From Brachycybe producta (taxonomy: Eukaryota; Arthropoda; Diplopoda; Playtdesmida; Andrognathidae), in assembly GCA_036925085.1 (NCBI GenBank), contig JAUPFP010000077.1, positions 62,001 to 126,000 on the forward strand: a stretch of 64,000 nt of DNA, given 5' to 3'. Made by a program: the position numbers and the translations under genes. The first letter of the stretch is position 1, and the number at the start of each line of letters is the position of its first letter. A model generated the notes under the pieces. It made no database searches and was not told where the DNA came from. It saw only the letters and a program-made list of their open reading frames with translations. Below, one piece after another: positions 1 through 12,407 of the stretch.

Positions 1-525
1 CTTCTTCGACTTCGACTTCGACTTCTTCGACTTCGACTTCTTCGACTTCGACTTCTTCGACTTCGACTTCTTCGACTTCGACTTCTTCGACTTCGACTTC
101 TTCGACTTCGACTTCGACTTCTTCGACTTCGACTTCTTCGACTTCGACTTCTTCGACTTCGACTTCTTCGACTTCGACTTCTTCGACTTCGACTTCGACT
201 TCTTCGACTTCGACTTTGACTTCTTCGACTTCGACTTCGACTTCTTCGACTTCTTCGACTTTGACTTCTTCGACTTCGACTTCAACTTCTTCGACTTCGA
301 CTTCTTCGACTTCGAATTCTTCGACTTCTTCGACTACTTCGACTTCTTCGACTTCTTCGACTACTTCGACTTCGACTACTTCGACTTCGACTTCTTCGAC
401 TTCGACTTCGACTTCTTCGACTACTTCGACTTCGACTTCTTCGACTTCGACTTCTTCGCCTTCGACTTCTTCGCCTTCGACTTCTTCGACTTCGACTTCT
501 TCGACTTCGACTTCTTCGACTTCGA

Positions 526-708
526 CTTCTTCGACTTCTTCGACTTCTTCGACATCTTCGACTTCTTCGACTTCTTCGACTTCTTCGACTTCTTCGACTT
601 CTTCGACTTCTTCGACTTCTTCGACTTCTTCGACTTCTTCGACTTCTTCGACTTCTTCGACTTCTTCGACTTCTTCGACTTCTTCGACTTCTTCGACTTC
701 TTCGACTT
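526..708 (+). repeat. Run of the 9-bp word
   Basis: An almost pure run of TTCTTCGAC, interrupted once by GACATCTTC near 551. It ends at a GAATTC word. Confidence 0.85.
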
Positions 709-920
709 CGAATTCTTCGACTTCTTCGACTACTTCGACTTCGACTTCTTCGACTTCGACTTCGACTTCTTCGACTTCGACTTCTTCGACTTCGACTTCT
801 TCGACTTCGACTTCGAATTCTTCGACTTCGACTTCGAATTCTTCGACTTCTTCGACTTCGAATTCTTCGACTTCTTCGACTTCGAATTCTTCGACTTCTT
901 CGACTTCGAATTCTTCGACT

Positions 921-1016
921 TCTTTGACTATGACTTCGACTTGTTCGACTACTTAGACTTCTTCGACTACTTCGACTTCTTCGACTTCGAATTCTTCGAC
1001 TTCTTCGACTACTTCG
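921..1016 (+). repeat. Landmark with TTG and TAG, first of 34 copies
   Basis: A segment of about 95 bp carries TAC-GAC, then CGACTTGTTCGAC, then GACTACTTAGAC, then a GAATTC and another TAC. It nearly always follows a tract of 24-bp GAATTC units. In the Phe/Asp phase it reads YDFDLFDYLDFF. The TAG of each copy ends at 956, 2630, 5444, 5948, 8750, 9734, 12407, 17351, 20030, 22712, 23747, 26420, 28805, 29588, 40504, 42007, 44296, 44614, 45982, 48865, 49135, 49240, 50815, 51070, 52801, 54973, 55444, 57403, 57721, 59065, 61918, 62188, 62293 and 63843. Only the first copy has TATGAC in place of TACGAC. These copies define the block borders used here. Confidence 0.85.
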
Positions 1017-2630
1017 ACTTCGACTTCGACTTCTTCGACTTCGACTTCTTCGACTTCGACTTCTTCGACTTCGACTTCTTCGACTTCGACTTCTTCGACT
1101 TCGACTTCGACTTCGACTTCTTCGACTTCTTCGACTTCGACTTCTTCGACTTCGACTTCTTCGACTTCGACTTCTTCGACTTCGACTTCTTCGACTTCGA
1201 CTTCTTCGACTTCGACTTCTTCGACTTCGACTTCTTCGACTTCGACTTCTTCGACTTCGACTTCTTCGACTTCGACTTCTTCGACTTCGACTTCTTCGAC
1301 TTCGACTTCTTCGACTTCGACTTCTTCGACTTCGACTTCTTCGACTTCGACTTCTTCGACTTCGACTTCGACTTCTTCGACTTCTTCGACTTCGACTTCT
1401 TCGACTTCGACTTCTTCGACTTCGACTTCTTCGACTTCGACTTCTTCGACTTCGACTTCTTCGACTTTGACTTCTTCGACTTCGACTTCGACTTCTTCGA
1501 CTTCGAATTCTTCGACTACTTCGACTTCGACTTCTTCGACTTCGACTTCTTCAACTTCGACTTGGACTTCGACTTCTTCGACTTCGACTTCGACTTCTTT
1601 GACTTCGACTTCGACTTCTTCGACTTCGACTTCTTCGACTTCGACTTCTTCGACTTCGACTTCTTCGACTTCGACTTCTTCGACTTCGACTTCGACTTCT
1701 TCGACTTCGACTTCTTCGACTTCGACTTCTTCGACTTCTTCGACTTCGAATTCTTCGACTTCTTCGACTTTGACTTCGACTTCTTCGACTTCGACTTCGA
1801 CTTCTTCGACTTCGACTTCTTTGACTTCGACTTCTTCGACTTCGACTTCGACTTCTTCGACTTCGACTTCTTCGACTTCGACTTCTTCGACTTCGACTTC
1901 TTCGACTTCGACTTCTTCGACTTCGACTTCTTCGACTTCGACTTCGACTTCGACTTCTTCGACTTCGACTTTGACTTCTTCGACTTCGACTTCGACTTCT
2001 TCGACTTCTTCGACTTTGACTTCTTCGACTTCGACTTCAACTTCTTCGACTTCGACTTCTTCGACTTCGAATTCTTCGACTTCTTCGACTACTTCGACTT
2101 CTTCGACTTCTTCGACTACTTCGACTTCGACTACTTCGACTTCGACTTCTTCGACTTCGACTTCGACTTCTTCGACTACTTCGACTTCGACTTCTTCGAC
2201 TTCGACTTCTTCGCCTTCGACTTTTTCGCCTTCGACTTCTTCGACTTCGACTTCTTCGACTTCGACTTCTTCGACTTCGACTTCTTCGACTTCTTCGACT
2301 TCTTCGACTTCTTCGACTTCTTCGACTTCTTCGACTTCTTCGACTTCTTCGACTTCTTCGACTTCTTCGACTTCTTCGACTTCAAATTCTTCGACTTCTT
2401 CGACTACTTCGACTTCGACTTCTTCGACTTCGACTTCGACTTCTTCGACTTCGACTTCTTCGACTTCGACTTCTTCGACTTCGACTTCGAATTCTTCGAC
2501 TTCGACTTCGAATTCTTCGACTTCTTCGACTTCGAATTCTTCGACTTCTTCGACTTCGAATTCTTCGACTTCTTCGACTTCGAATTCTTCGACTTCTTTG
2601 ACTACGACTTCGACTTGTTCGACTACTTAG
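957..2630 (+). repeat. 1.67-kb block, short relative of the 2.6-5.4 kb block
   Basis: The block starts right after one landmark TAG and ends at the next. Its opening is the same as that of the block starting at 2,631, with matching order of words and of the GAATTC and TAC variants. It then passes through a 15-bp-unit run (about 1,130-1,370), TTCGCC variants near 2,210-2,230, a 9-bp run (about 2,281-2,380) ending in the unusual TTCAAATTC, and a closing GAATTC tract. Confidence 0.65.
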
Positions 2631-3525
2631 ACTTCTTCGACTACTTCGACTTCTTCGACTTCGAATTCTTCGACTTCTTCGACTACTTCGACTTCGACTT
2701 CGACTTCTTCGACTTCGACTTCTTCGACTTCGACTTCTTCGACTTCGACTTCTTCGACTTCGACTTCTTCGACTTCGACTTCGACTTCGACTTCTTCGAC
2801 TTCTTCGACTTCGACTTCTTCGACTTCGACTTCTTCGACTTCGACTTCTTCGACTTCGACTTCTTCGACTTCGACTTCTTCGACTTCGACTTCTTCGACT
2901 TCGACTTCTTCGACTTCGACTTCTTCGACTTCGACTTCTTCGACTTCGACTTCTTCGACTTCGACTTCTTCGACTTCGACTTCTTCGACTTCGACTTCTT
3001 CGACTTCGACTTCTTCGACTTCGACTTCTTCGACTTCGACTTCTTCGACTTCGACTTCTTCGACTTCGACTTCTTCGACTTCGACTTCTTCGACTTCGAC
3101 TTCGACTTCTTCGACTTCTTCGACTTCGACTTCTTCGACTTCGACTTCTTCGACTTTGACTTCTTCGACTTTGACTTCTTCGACTTCGACTTCGACTTCG
3201 ACTTCTTCGACTTCGAATTCTTCGACTTCTTCGACTACTTCGACTTCGACTTCTTCGACTTCGACTTCTTCAACTTCGACTTGGACTTCGACTTCTTCGA
3301 CTTCGACTTCTTCGACTTCGACTTCGACTTCTTCGACTTCGACTTCTTCGACTTCGATTTCTTCGACTTCGACTTCGACTTCTTCGACTTCGACTTCTTC
3401 GACTTCGACTTCTTCGACTTCTTCGACTTCTTCGACTTCGACTTCGACTTCTTCGACTTCGACTTCTTCGACTTCGACTTCTTCGACTTCTTCGACTTCT
3501 TCGACTTCGACTTCTTCGACTTCGA

Positions 3526-3540
3526 CTTCTGCGTCTTCGA
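3526..3540 (+). repeat. TGCGTC variant marker, first of ten copies
   Basis: TTCTGCGTCTTCGAC carries two adjacent changes (TTC to TGC and GAC to GTC). The GCG starts at 3531, 6954, 10701, 13362, 15459, 18153, 20853, 31434, 32372 and 34499. None occurs after 34.5 kb. Such a double change is unlikely to arise ten times, so all copies share descent. Confidence 0.85.
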
Positions 3541-4849
3541 CTTCTTCGACTTCGACTTCGACTTCTTCGACTTCGACTTCGACTTCTTCGACTTCGACTT
3601 CGACTTCTTCGACTTCGACTTCTTCGACTTCGACTTCTTCGACTTCGACTTCTTCGACTTCGACTTCTTCGACTTCGACTTCGACTTCTTCGACTTCGAC
3701 TTCTTCGACTTCGACTTCTTCGACTTCGACTTCTTCGACTTCGACTTCTTCGACTTCGACTTCTTCGACTTCGACTTCAACTTCGACTTCTTCGACTTCG
3801 ACTTTGACTTCTTCGACTTCGACTTCGACTTCTTCGACTTCTTCGACTTCGACTTCTTCGACTTCGACTTCTTCGACTTCGACTTCGACTTCTTCGACTA
3901 CTTAGACTTCTTTGACTTCGACTTCGACTTCTTCGACTACTTAGACTTCTTTGACTACTTAGACTTCTTCGACTACTTCGACTTCTTCGACTTCTTCGAC
4001 TTCGAATTCTTTGACTTCTTCGACTTTGACTTCGACTTCTTCGACTTCTTCGACTTCGACTTCGACTTCGACTTCTTCGACTTCGACTTTGACTTCTTCG
4101 ACTTCGACTTCGACTTCGACTTCTTCGACTTCTTCGACTTCGACTTCTTCGACTTCGACTTCGACTTCTTCGACTACTTAGACTTCTTTGACTTCGACTT
4201 CGACTTCTTCGACTACTTAGACTTCTTTGACTACTTGGACTTCTTCGACTACTTCGACTTCTTCGACTTCTTCGACTTCGAATTCTTCGACTTCTTCGAC
4301 TTTGACTTCGACTTCTTCAACTTCAACTTCGACTTCTTCGACTTCGACTTCTTCGACTTCGACTTCGACTTCTTCGACTTCGACTTCTTCGACTTCGACT
4401 TCTTCGACTTCGACTTCTTGGACTTCGACTTCTTCGACTTCGACTTCTTCGACTTCGACTTCTTCGACTTCGACTTCGACTTCGACTTCTTCGACTTCGA
4501 CTTTGACTTCTTCGACTTCGACTTCGACTTCTTCGACTTCTTCGACTTTGACTTCTTCGACTTCAACTTCGACTTCAACTTCTTCGACTTCGACTTCTTC
4601 GACTTCGAATTCTTCGACTTCTTCGACTACTTCGACTTCTTCGACTTCTTCGACTACTTCGACTTCGACTACTTCGACTTCGACTACTTCGACTTCGACT
4701 TCTTCGACTTCGACTTCGACTTCTTCGACTACTTCGACTTCGACTTCTTCGACTTCGACTTCTTCGCCTTCGACTTCTTCGACTTCGACTTCTTCGACTT
4801 CGACTTCTTCGACTTCGACTTCTTCGACTTCGACTTCTTCGACTTCGTC

Positions 4850-5078
4850 TTCTTCGACTTCTTCGACTTCTTCGACTTCTTCGACTTCTTCGACTTCTTC
4901 GACTTCTTCGACTTCTTCGACTTCTTCGACTTCTTCGACTTCTTCGACTTCTTCGACTTCTTCGACTTCTTCGACTTCTTCGACTTCTTCGACTTCTTCG
5001 ACTTCTTCGACTTCTTCGACTTCTTCGACTTCTTCGACTTCTTCGACTTCTTCGACTTCTTCGACTTCTTCGACTTCG
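4850..5078 (+). repeat. Run of the 9-bp word after TTCGTC
   Basis: A pure run of TTCTTCGAC that starts after a TTCGTC word near 4,845 and ends at GAATTC at 5,078. A run with the same TTCGTC start lies at about 8,244-8,447. Confidence 0.85.
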
Positions 5079-5149
5079 AATTCTTCGACTTCGACTTCGA
5101 CTTCTTCGACTTCGACTTCTTCGACTTCGACTTCTTCGACTTCGACTTC

Positions 5150-5401
5150 GAATTCTTCGACTTCGACTTCGAATTCTTCGACTTCTTCGACTTCGAATTC
5201 TTCGACTTCTTCGACTTCGAATTCTTCGACTTCTTCGACTTCGAATTCTTCGACTTCTTCGACTTCGAATTCTTCGACTTCTTCGACTTCGAATTCTTCG
5301 ACTTCTTCGACTTCTTCGACTTCGAATTCTTCGACTTCTTCGACTTCGAATTCTTCGACTTCTTCGACTTCGAATTCTTCGACTTCTTCGACTTCGAATT
5401 C
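5150..5401 (+). repeat. 24-bp GAATTC ladder
   Basis: GAATTC starts at 5150, 5171, 5195, 5219, 5243, 5267, 5291, 5324, 5348, 5372 and 5396. The spacing is 24 bp apart from one 21-bp step at the start and one 33-bp step (one extra 9-bp word). In the Phe/Asp phase the unit reads EFFDFFDF. Each site arises from GAC to GAA before TTC and also creates TTCGAA. The tract leads directly into a landmark. Confidence 0.9.
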
Positions 5402-5444
5402 TTCGACTTCTTCGACTACGACTTCGACTTGTTCGACTACTTAG

Positions 5445-5948
5445 ACTTCTTCGACTACTTCGACTTCTTCGACTTCGAATTCTTCGACTTCTTCGACTAC
5501 TTCGACTTCGACTTCGACTTCTTCGACTTCGACTTCTTCGACTTCGACTTCTTCGACTTCGACTTCTTCGACTTCGACTTCGACTTCTTCGACTTCGACT
5601 TCTTCGACTTCGACTTCTTCGACTTCGACTTCTTCGACTTCGACTTCTTCGACTTCGACTTCTTCGACTTCGACTTCTTCGACTTCGACTTCTTCGACTT
5701 CGACTTCTTCGACTTCTTCGACTTCGACTTCGACTTCTTCGACTTCGACTTCTTCGACTTCGACTTCTTCGACTTCGACTTCTTCGACTTCGACTTCTTC
5801 GACTTCGACTTCGACTTCTTCGACTTCTTCGACTTCTTCGACTTCGACTTCTTCGACTTCGACTTCTTCGACTTCGAATTCTTCGACTTCTTCGACTTCG
5901 AATTCTTCGACTTCTTTGACTACGACTTCGACTTGTTCGACTACTTAG
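5445..5948 (+). repeat. 0.5-kb short block between two landmarks
   Basis: A short block made mainly of 15-bp units, closed by two GAATTC words and a landmark. It lacks the TGCGTC marker and the 9-bp run of its neighbours, so it looks like an internally deleted block or a separate short type. Confidence 0.6.
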
Positions 5949-8750
5949 ACTTCTTCGACTACTTCGACTTCTTCGACTTCGAATTCTTCGACTTCTTCGA
6001 CTACTTCGACTTCGACTTCGACTTCTTCGACTTCGACTTCTTCGACTTCGACTTCTTCGACTTCGACTTCTTCGACTTCGACTTCTTCGACTTCGACTTC
6101 TTCGACTTCTTCGACTTCGACTTCTTCGACTTCGACTTCTTCGACTTCGACTTCTTCGACTTCGACTTCTTCGACTTCGACTTCTTCGACTTCGACTTCT
6201 TCGACTTCGACTTCTTCGACTTCGACTTCTTCGACTTCGACTTCTTCGACTTCGACTTCTTCGACTTCGACTTCTTCGACTTCGACTTCTTCGACTTCGA
6301 CTTCTTCGACTTCGACTTCTTGGACTTCGACTTCTTCGACTTCGACTTCTTCGACTTCGACTTCTTCGACTTCGACTTCGACTTCGACTTCTTCGACTTC
6401 GACTTTGACTTCTTCGACTTCGACTTCGACTTCTTCGACTTCTTCGACTTCGACTTCTTCGACTTCGACTTCTTCGACTTCGACTTCTTCGACTTCGACT
6501 TCGACTTCTTCGACTTCTTCGACTTCGACTTCTTCGACTTCGACTTCTTCGACTTCGACTTCTTCGACTTTGACTTCTTCGACTTTGACTTCTTCGACTT
6601 CGACTTCGACTTCGACTTCTTCGACTTCGAAATCTTCGACTTCTTCGACTACTTCGACTTCGACTTCTTCGACTTCGACTTCTTCAACTTCGACTTGGAC
6701 TTCGACTTCTTCGACTTCGACTTCGACTTCTTCGACTTCGACTTCGACTTCTTCGACTTCGACTTCTTCGACTTCGACTTCGACTTCTTCGACTTCGACT
6801 TCTTCGACTTCGACTTCTTCGACTTCTTCGACTTCTTCGACTTCTTCGACTTCGACTTCGACTTCTTCGACTTCGACTTCTTCGACTTCGACTTCTTCGA
6901 CTTCTTCGACTTCTTCGACTTCTTCGACTTCGACTTCTTCGACTTCGACTTCTGCGTCTTCGACTTCTTCGACTTCGACTTCGACTTCTTCGACTTCGAC
7001 TTCGACTTCTTCGACTTCGACTTCGACTTCTTCGACTTCGACTTCTTCGACTTCGACTTCTTCGACTTCGACTTCTTCGACTTCGACTTCTTCGACTTCG
7101 ACTTCTTCGACTTCGACTTCTTCGACTTCGACTTCTTCGACTTCGACTTCTTCGACTTCGACTTCTTCGACTTCGACTTCAACTTCGACTTCTTCGACTT
7201 TGACTTTGACTTCTTCGACTTCGACTTCGACTTCTTCGACTTCTTCGACTTCGACTTCTTCGACTTCGACTTCTTCGACTTCGACTTCGACTTCTTCGAC
7301 TACTTAGACTTCTTTGACTTCGACTTCGACTTCTTCGACTACTTAGACTTCTTTGACTACTTAGACTTCTTCGACTACTTCGACTTCTTCGACTTCTTCG
7401 ACTTTGAATTCTTTGACTTCTTCGACTTTGACTTCGACTTCTTCGACATCTTCGACTTCGACTTCGACTTCGACTTCTTCGACTTCGACTTTGACTTCTT
7501 CGACTTCGACTTCGACTTCTTCGACTTCTTCGACTTCGACTTCTTCGACTTCGACTTCGACTTCTTCGACTACTTAGACTTCTTTGACTTCGACTTCGAC
7601 TTCTTCGACTACTTAGACTTCTTTGACTACTTGGACTTCTTCGACTACTTCGACTTCTTCGACTTCTTCGACTTCGAATTCTTCGACTTCTTCGACTTTG
7701 ACTTCGACTTCTTCAACTTCAACTTCGACTTCTTCGACTTCGACTTCTTCGACTTCGACTTCGACTTCTTCGACTTCGACTTCTTCGACTTCGACTTCTT
7801 CGACTTCGACTTCTTGGACTTCGACTTCTTCGACTTCGACTTCTTCGACTTCGACTTCTTCGACTTCGACTTCTTCGACTTCGACTTCGACTTCGACTTC
7901 TTCGACTTCGACTTTGACTTCTTCGACTTCGACTTCGACTTCTTCGACTTCTTCGACTTTGACTTCTTCGACTTCGACTTCGACTTCAACTTCTTCGACT
8001 TCGACTTCTTCGACTTCGAATTCTTCGACTTCTTCGACTACTTCGACTTCTTCGACTTCTTCGACTACTTCGACTTCGACTACTTCGACTTCGACTTCTT
8101 CGACTTCGACTTCGACTTCTTCGACTACTTCGACTTCGACTTCTTCGACTTCGACTTCTTCGACTTCGACTTCTTCGCCTTCGACTTCTTCGACTTCGAC
8201 TTCTTCGACTTCGACTTCTTCGACTTCGACTTCTTCGACTTCGTCTTCTTCGACTTCTTCGACTTCTTCGACTTCTTCGACTTCTTCGACTTCTTCGACT
8301 TCTTCGACTTCTTCGACTTCTTCGACTTCTTCGACTTCTTCGACTTCTTCGACTTCTTCGACTTCTTCGACTTCTTCGACTTCTTCGACTTCTTCGACTT
8401 CTTCGACTTCTTCGACTTATTCGACTTCTTCGACTTCTTCGACTTCGAATTCTTCGACTTCGACTTCGACTTCTTCGACTTCGACTTCGAATTCTTCGAC
8501 TTCGACTTCGAATTCTTCGACTTCTTCGACTTCGAATTCTTCGACTTCTTCGACTTCGAATTCTTCGACTTCTTCGACTTCGAATTCTTCGACTTCTTCG
8601 ACTTCGAATTCTTCGACTTCTTCGACTTCGAATTCTTCGACTTCTTCGACTTCGAATTCTTCGACTTCTTCGACTTCGAATTCTTCGACTTCTTCGACTT
8701 CGAATTCTTCGACTTCTTCGACTACGACTTCGACTTGTTCGACTACTTAG
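5949..8750 (+). repeat. 2.8-kb block, copy 2 of a pair
   Basis: This block is colinear with 2,631-5,444. Its markers are the paired TTTGAC near 6,570-6,590, TGCGTC at 6,954, double TTAGAC clusters near 7,300-7,365 and 7,575-7,620, TTCTTGGAC near 7,812, TTCGCC near 8,176, a 9-bp run about 8,244-8,447 and a ten-site GAATTC tract. The offset falls from about 3,419 to 3,306 bp along the pair because the copies differ by whole words. Private changes include GAAATCTTC near 6,629 and TTATTC near 8,418. Confidence 0.75.
8489..8707 (+). repeat. 24-bp GAATTC ladder, ten sites
   Basis: GAATTC starts at 8489, 8510, 8534, 8558, 8582, 8606, 8630, 8654, 8678 and 8702, with the same 21-bp first step as at 5,150 and then a strict 24-bp period. 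Shorter ladders precede most other landmarks, for example about 2,490-2,590, 12,240-12,370, 17,160-17,310, 22,545-22,675, 26,230-26,385, 45,825-45,940 and 52,610-52,755. Confidence 0.9.
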
Positions 8751-9734
8751 ACTTCTTCGACTACTTCGACTTCTTCGACTTCGAATTCTTCGACTTCTTC
8801 GACTACTTTGACTTCGACTTCGACTTCTTCGACTTCGACTTCTTCGACTTCGACTTCTTCGACTTCGACTTCTTCGACTTCGACTTCTTCGACTTCGACT
8901 TCTTCGACTTCGACTTCGACTTCTTCGACTTCGACTTCTTCGACTTCGACTTCTTCGACTTCGACTTCTTCGACTTCGACTTCTTCGACTTCGACTTCTT
9001 CGACTTCGACTTCTTCGACTTCTTCGACTTCGACTTCGACTTCTTCGACTTCGACTTCTTCGACTTCGACTTCTTCGACTTCGACTTCTTCGACTTCGAC
9101 TTCTTCGACTTCGACTTCGACTTCTTCGACTTCTTCGACTTCGACTTCTTCGACTTCGACTTCTTCGACTTCGACTTCTTCGACTTCGACTTCTTCGACT
9201 TCGACTTCTTCGACTTCGACTTCGACTTCGAATTCTTCGACTTCTTCGACTACTTCGACTTCGACTTCTTCGACTTCGACTTCGACTTCTTCAACTTCGA
9301 CTTCGACTTCGACTTCTTCGACTTCGACTTCTTCTACTTCGACTTCGACTTCTTCGACTTCGACTTCTTCGACTTCGACTTCTTCGACTTCGACTTCGAC
9401 TTCTTCGACTTCGACTTCGACTTCTTCGACTTCGACTTCTTCGAATTCGACTTCTTTGACTTCTTCGACTTCTTCGACTTCTTCGACTTCGACTTCGACT
9501 TCTTCGACTTCGACTTCGACTTCTTCGACTTCGACTTCTTCGACTTCGACTTCTTCGACTTCGACTTCGAATTCTTCGACTTCGACTTCGAATTCTTCGA
9601 CTTCTTCGACTTCGAATTCTTCGACTTCTTCGACTTCGAATTCTTCGACTTCTTCGACTTCGAATTCTTCGACTTCTTCGACTTCGAATTCTTCGACTTC
9701 TTCGACTACGACTTCGACTTGTTCGACTACTTAG
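8751..9734 (+). repeat. 1-kb block between landmarks
   Basis: Opens with TACTTTGAC instead of TACTTCGAC after the landmark, continues with 15-bp units, then a variant-rich part with TTCTAC (about 9,331) and TTCGAATTCGAC (about 9,441), and ends in a GAATTC tract and landmark. A similar TTCTAC plus TTCGAATTCGAC part occurs at 23,290-23,440 and 25,960-26,115, so this block type is reused. Confidence 0.65.
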
Positions 9735-12105
9735 ACTTCTTCGACTACTTCGACTTCTTCGACTTCGAATTCTTCGACTTCTTCGACTTCTTCGACTTCT
9801 TCGACTTCGAAATCTTCGACTTCTTCGACTTCGAATTCTTCGACTTCTTCGACTTCTTCGACTACGACTTCGACTTCTTCGACTACTTAGACTTCTTCGA
9901 CTACTTAGACTTCTTCGACTACTTAGACTTCTTCGACTTCGAATTCTTCGACTTCGACTTCGACTTCTTCGACTACTTAGACTTCTTTGACTACTTAAAC
10001 TTCTTCGACTACTTCGACTTCTTCGACTTCTTCGACTTCTTCGACTTCGAATTCTTCGACTTCTTCGACTACTTCGACTTCTTCGACTACTTCGACTTCG
10101 ACCTCTTCGACTACTTCGACTTCGACTTCTTCGACTTCGACTTCGACTTCTTCGACTTCGAATTCGACTTCTTCGACTTCGACTTCTTCGACTTCGACTT
10201 CTTCGACTTCGACTTCTTCGACTTCGACTTCGACTTCTTCGACTTCGACTTCTTCGACTTCGACTTCGACTTCTTCGACTTCTTCGACTTCGACTTCTTC
10301 GACTTCGACTTCTTCGACTTCGACTTCTTCGACTTTGACTTCTTCGACTTTGACTTCTTCGACTTCGACTTCGACTTCGACTTCTTCGACTTCGAATTCT
10401 TCGACTTCTTCGACTACTTCGACTTCGACTTCTTCGACTTCGACTTCTTCAACTTCGACTTGGACTTCGACTTCTTCGACTTCGACTTCGACTTCTTCGA
10501 CTTCGACTTCGACTTCTTCGACTTCGACTTCTTCGACTTCGACTTCTTCGACTTCGACTTCGACTTCTTCGACTTCGACTTCTTCGACTTCGACTTCTTC
10601 GACTTCTTCGACTTCTTCGACTTCGACTTCGACTTCTTCGACTTCGACTTCTTCGACTTCTTCGACTTCTTCGACTTCGACTTCTTCGACTTCGACTTCT
10701 GCGTCTTCGACTTCTTCGACTTCGACTTCGACTTCTTCGACTTCGACTTCGACTTCTTCGACTTCGACTTCGACTTCTTCGACTTCGACTTCGACTTCTT
10801 CGACTTCGACTTCTTCGACTTCGACTTCTTCGACTTCGACTTCTTCGACTTCGACTTCTTCGACTTCGACTTCTTCGACTTCGACTTCTTCGACTTCGAC
10901 TTCTTCGACTTCGACTTCTTCGACTTCGACTTCTTCGACTTCGACTTCTTCGACTTCGACTTCTTCGACTTCGACTTCTTCGACTTCGACTTCGACTTCG
11001 ACTTCGACTTCGACTTCTTCGACTTCGACTTTGACTTCTTCGACTTCGACTTCGACTTCTTCGACTTCTTCGACTTCTTCGACTTCGACTTCTTCGACTT
11101 CGACTTCGACTTCTTCGACTACTTAGACTTCTTTGACTTCGACTTCGACTTCTTCGACTACTTAGACTTCTTTGACTACTTCGACTTCTTCGACTACTTC
11201 GACTTCTTCGACTTCTTCGACTACTTCGACTTCTTCGACTTCTTCGACTTCGAATTCTTTGACTTCTTCGACTTTGACTTCGACTTCTTCGACTTCTTCG
11301 ACTTCGACTTCGACTTCGACTTCTTCGACTTCGACTTCTTCGACTTCGACTTCGACTTCTTCGACTACTTAGACTTCTTTGACTACTTAGACTTCTTTGA
11401 CTTCGACTTCGACTTCTTCGACTACTTAGACTTCTTTGACTACTTAGACTTCTTCGACTACTTCGACTTCTTCGACTTCTTCGACTTCGAATTCTTCGAC
11501 TTCTTCGACTTTGACTTCGACTTCTTCGACTTCGACTTCGACTTCTTCGACTTCGACTTCTTCGACTTCGACTTCGACTTCTTCGACTTCGACTTCTTCG
11601 ACTTCGACTTCTTCGACTTCGACTTCTTGGACTTCGACTTCTTCGACTTCGACTTCTTCGACTTCGACTTCTTCGACTTCGACTTCGACTTCTTCGACTT
11701 CGACTTTGACTTCTTCGACTTCGACTTCGACTTCTTCGACTTCTTCGACTTTGACTTCTTCGACTTCGACTTCGACTTCAACTTCTTCGACTTCGACTTC
11801 TTCGACTTCGAATTCTTCGACTTCGACTTCTTCGACTTCGACTTCTTCGACTACTTCGACTTCGACTTCTTCGACTTCGACTTCTTCGCCTTCGACTTTT
11901 TCGACTTCGACTTCTTCGACTTCTTCGACTTCTTCGACTTCTTCGACTTCTTCGACTTCTTCGACTTCTTCGACTTCTTCGACTTCTTCGACTTCTTCGA
12001 CTACTTCGACTTCTTCGACTTCTTGGACTACTTCGACTTCGACTACTTCGACTTCGACTACTTCGACTTCGACTTCTTCGACTTCGACTTCGACTTCTTC
12101 GACTT
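9735..12105 (+). repeat. 2.67-kb block pair, copy 1
   Basis: The block starts with a landmark followed by GAAATCTTC (about 9,809), a triple GACTACTTAGAC cluster (about 9,880-9,925), a TTAAAC variant near 9,996, GACCTCTTC near 10,110, TGCGTC at 10,701, and a TTCTTGGACTAC near 12,022. Each of these recurs in the same order about 2,655 to 2,673 bp downstream. After about 12,105 the two copies diverge. Confidence 0.8.
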
Positions 12106-12407
12106 CGACTTCTTCGAATTCGACTTCTTCGACTTCTTCGACTTCTTCGACTTCTTCGACTTCGACTTCGACTTCTTCGACTTCGACTTCGACTTCTTCG
12201 ACTTCGACTTCTTCGACTTCGACTTCTTCGACTTCGACTTCGAATTCTTCGACTTCGACTTCGAATTCTTCGACTTCTTCGACTTCGAATTCTTCGACTT
12301 CTTCGACTTCGAATTCTTCGACTTCTTCGACTTCGAATTCTTCGACTTCTTCGACTTCGAATTCTTCGACTTCTTCGACTACGACTTCGACTTGTTCGAC
12401 TACTTAG

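Larger units (their letters stand above)
2631..5444 (+). repeat. 2.8-kb block, copy 1 of a pair
   Basis: Landmark-to-landmark block. In order it holds a 15-bp-unit run (about 2,811-3,095), paired TTTGAC words near 3,155-3,175, the TGCGTC marker at 3,531, a double GACTACTTAGAC cluster at 3,895-3,965 and again at 4,165-4,225, a TTCTTGGAC word near 4,420, TTCGCC near 4,766, a long 9-bp run (about 4,850-5,078) and a GAATTC tract. The same order recurs in 5,949-8,750. Confidence 0.75.

Noticed and set aside
5150..5401. CRISPR array
   Set aside because: The ladder is regular, but what lies between GAATTC sites is the same repeat each time. There are no unique spacers, no leader and no cas genes.
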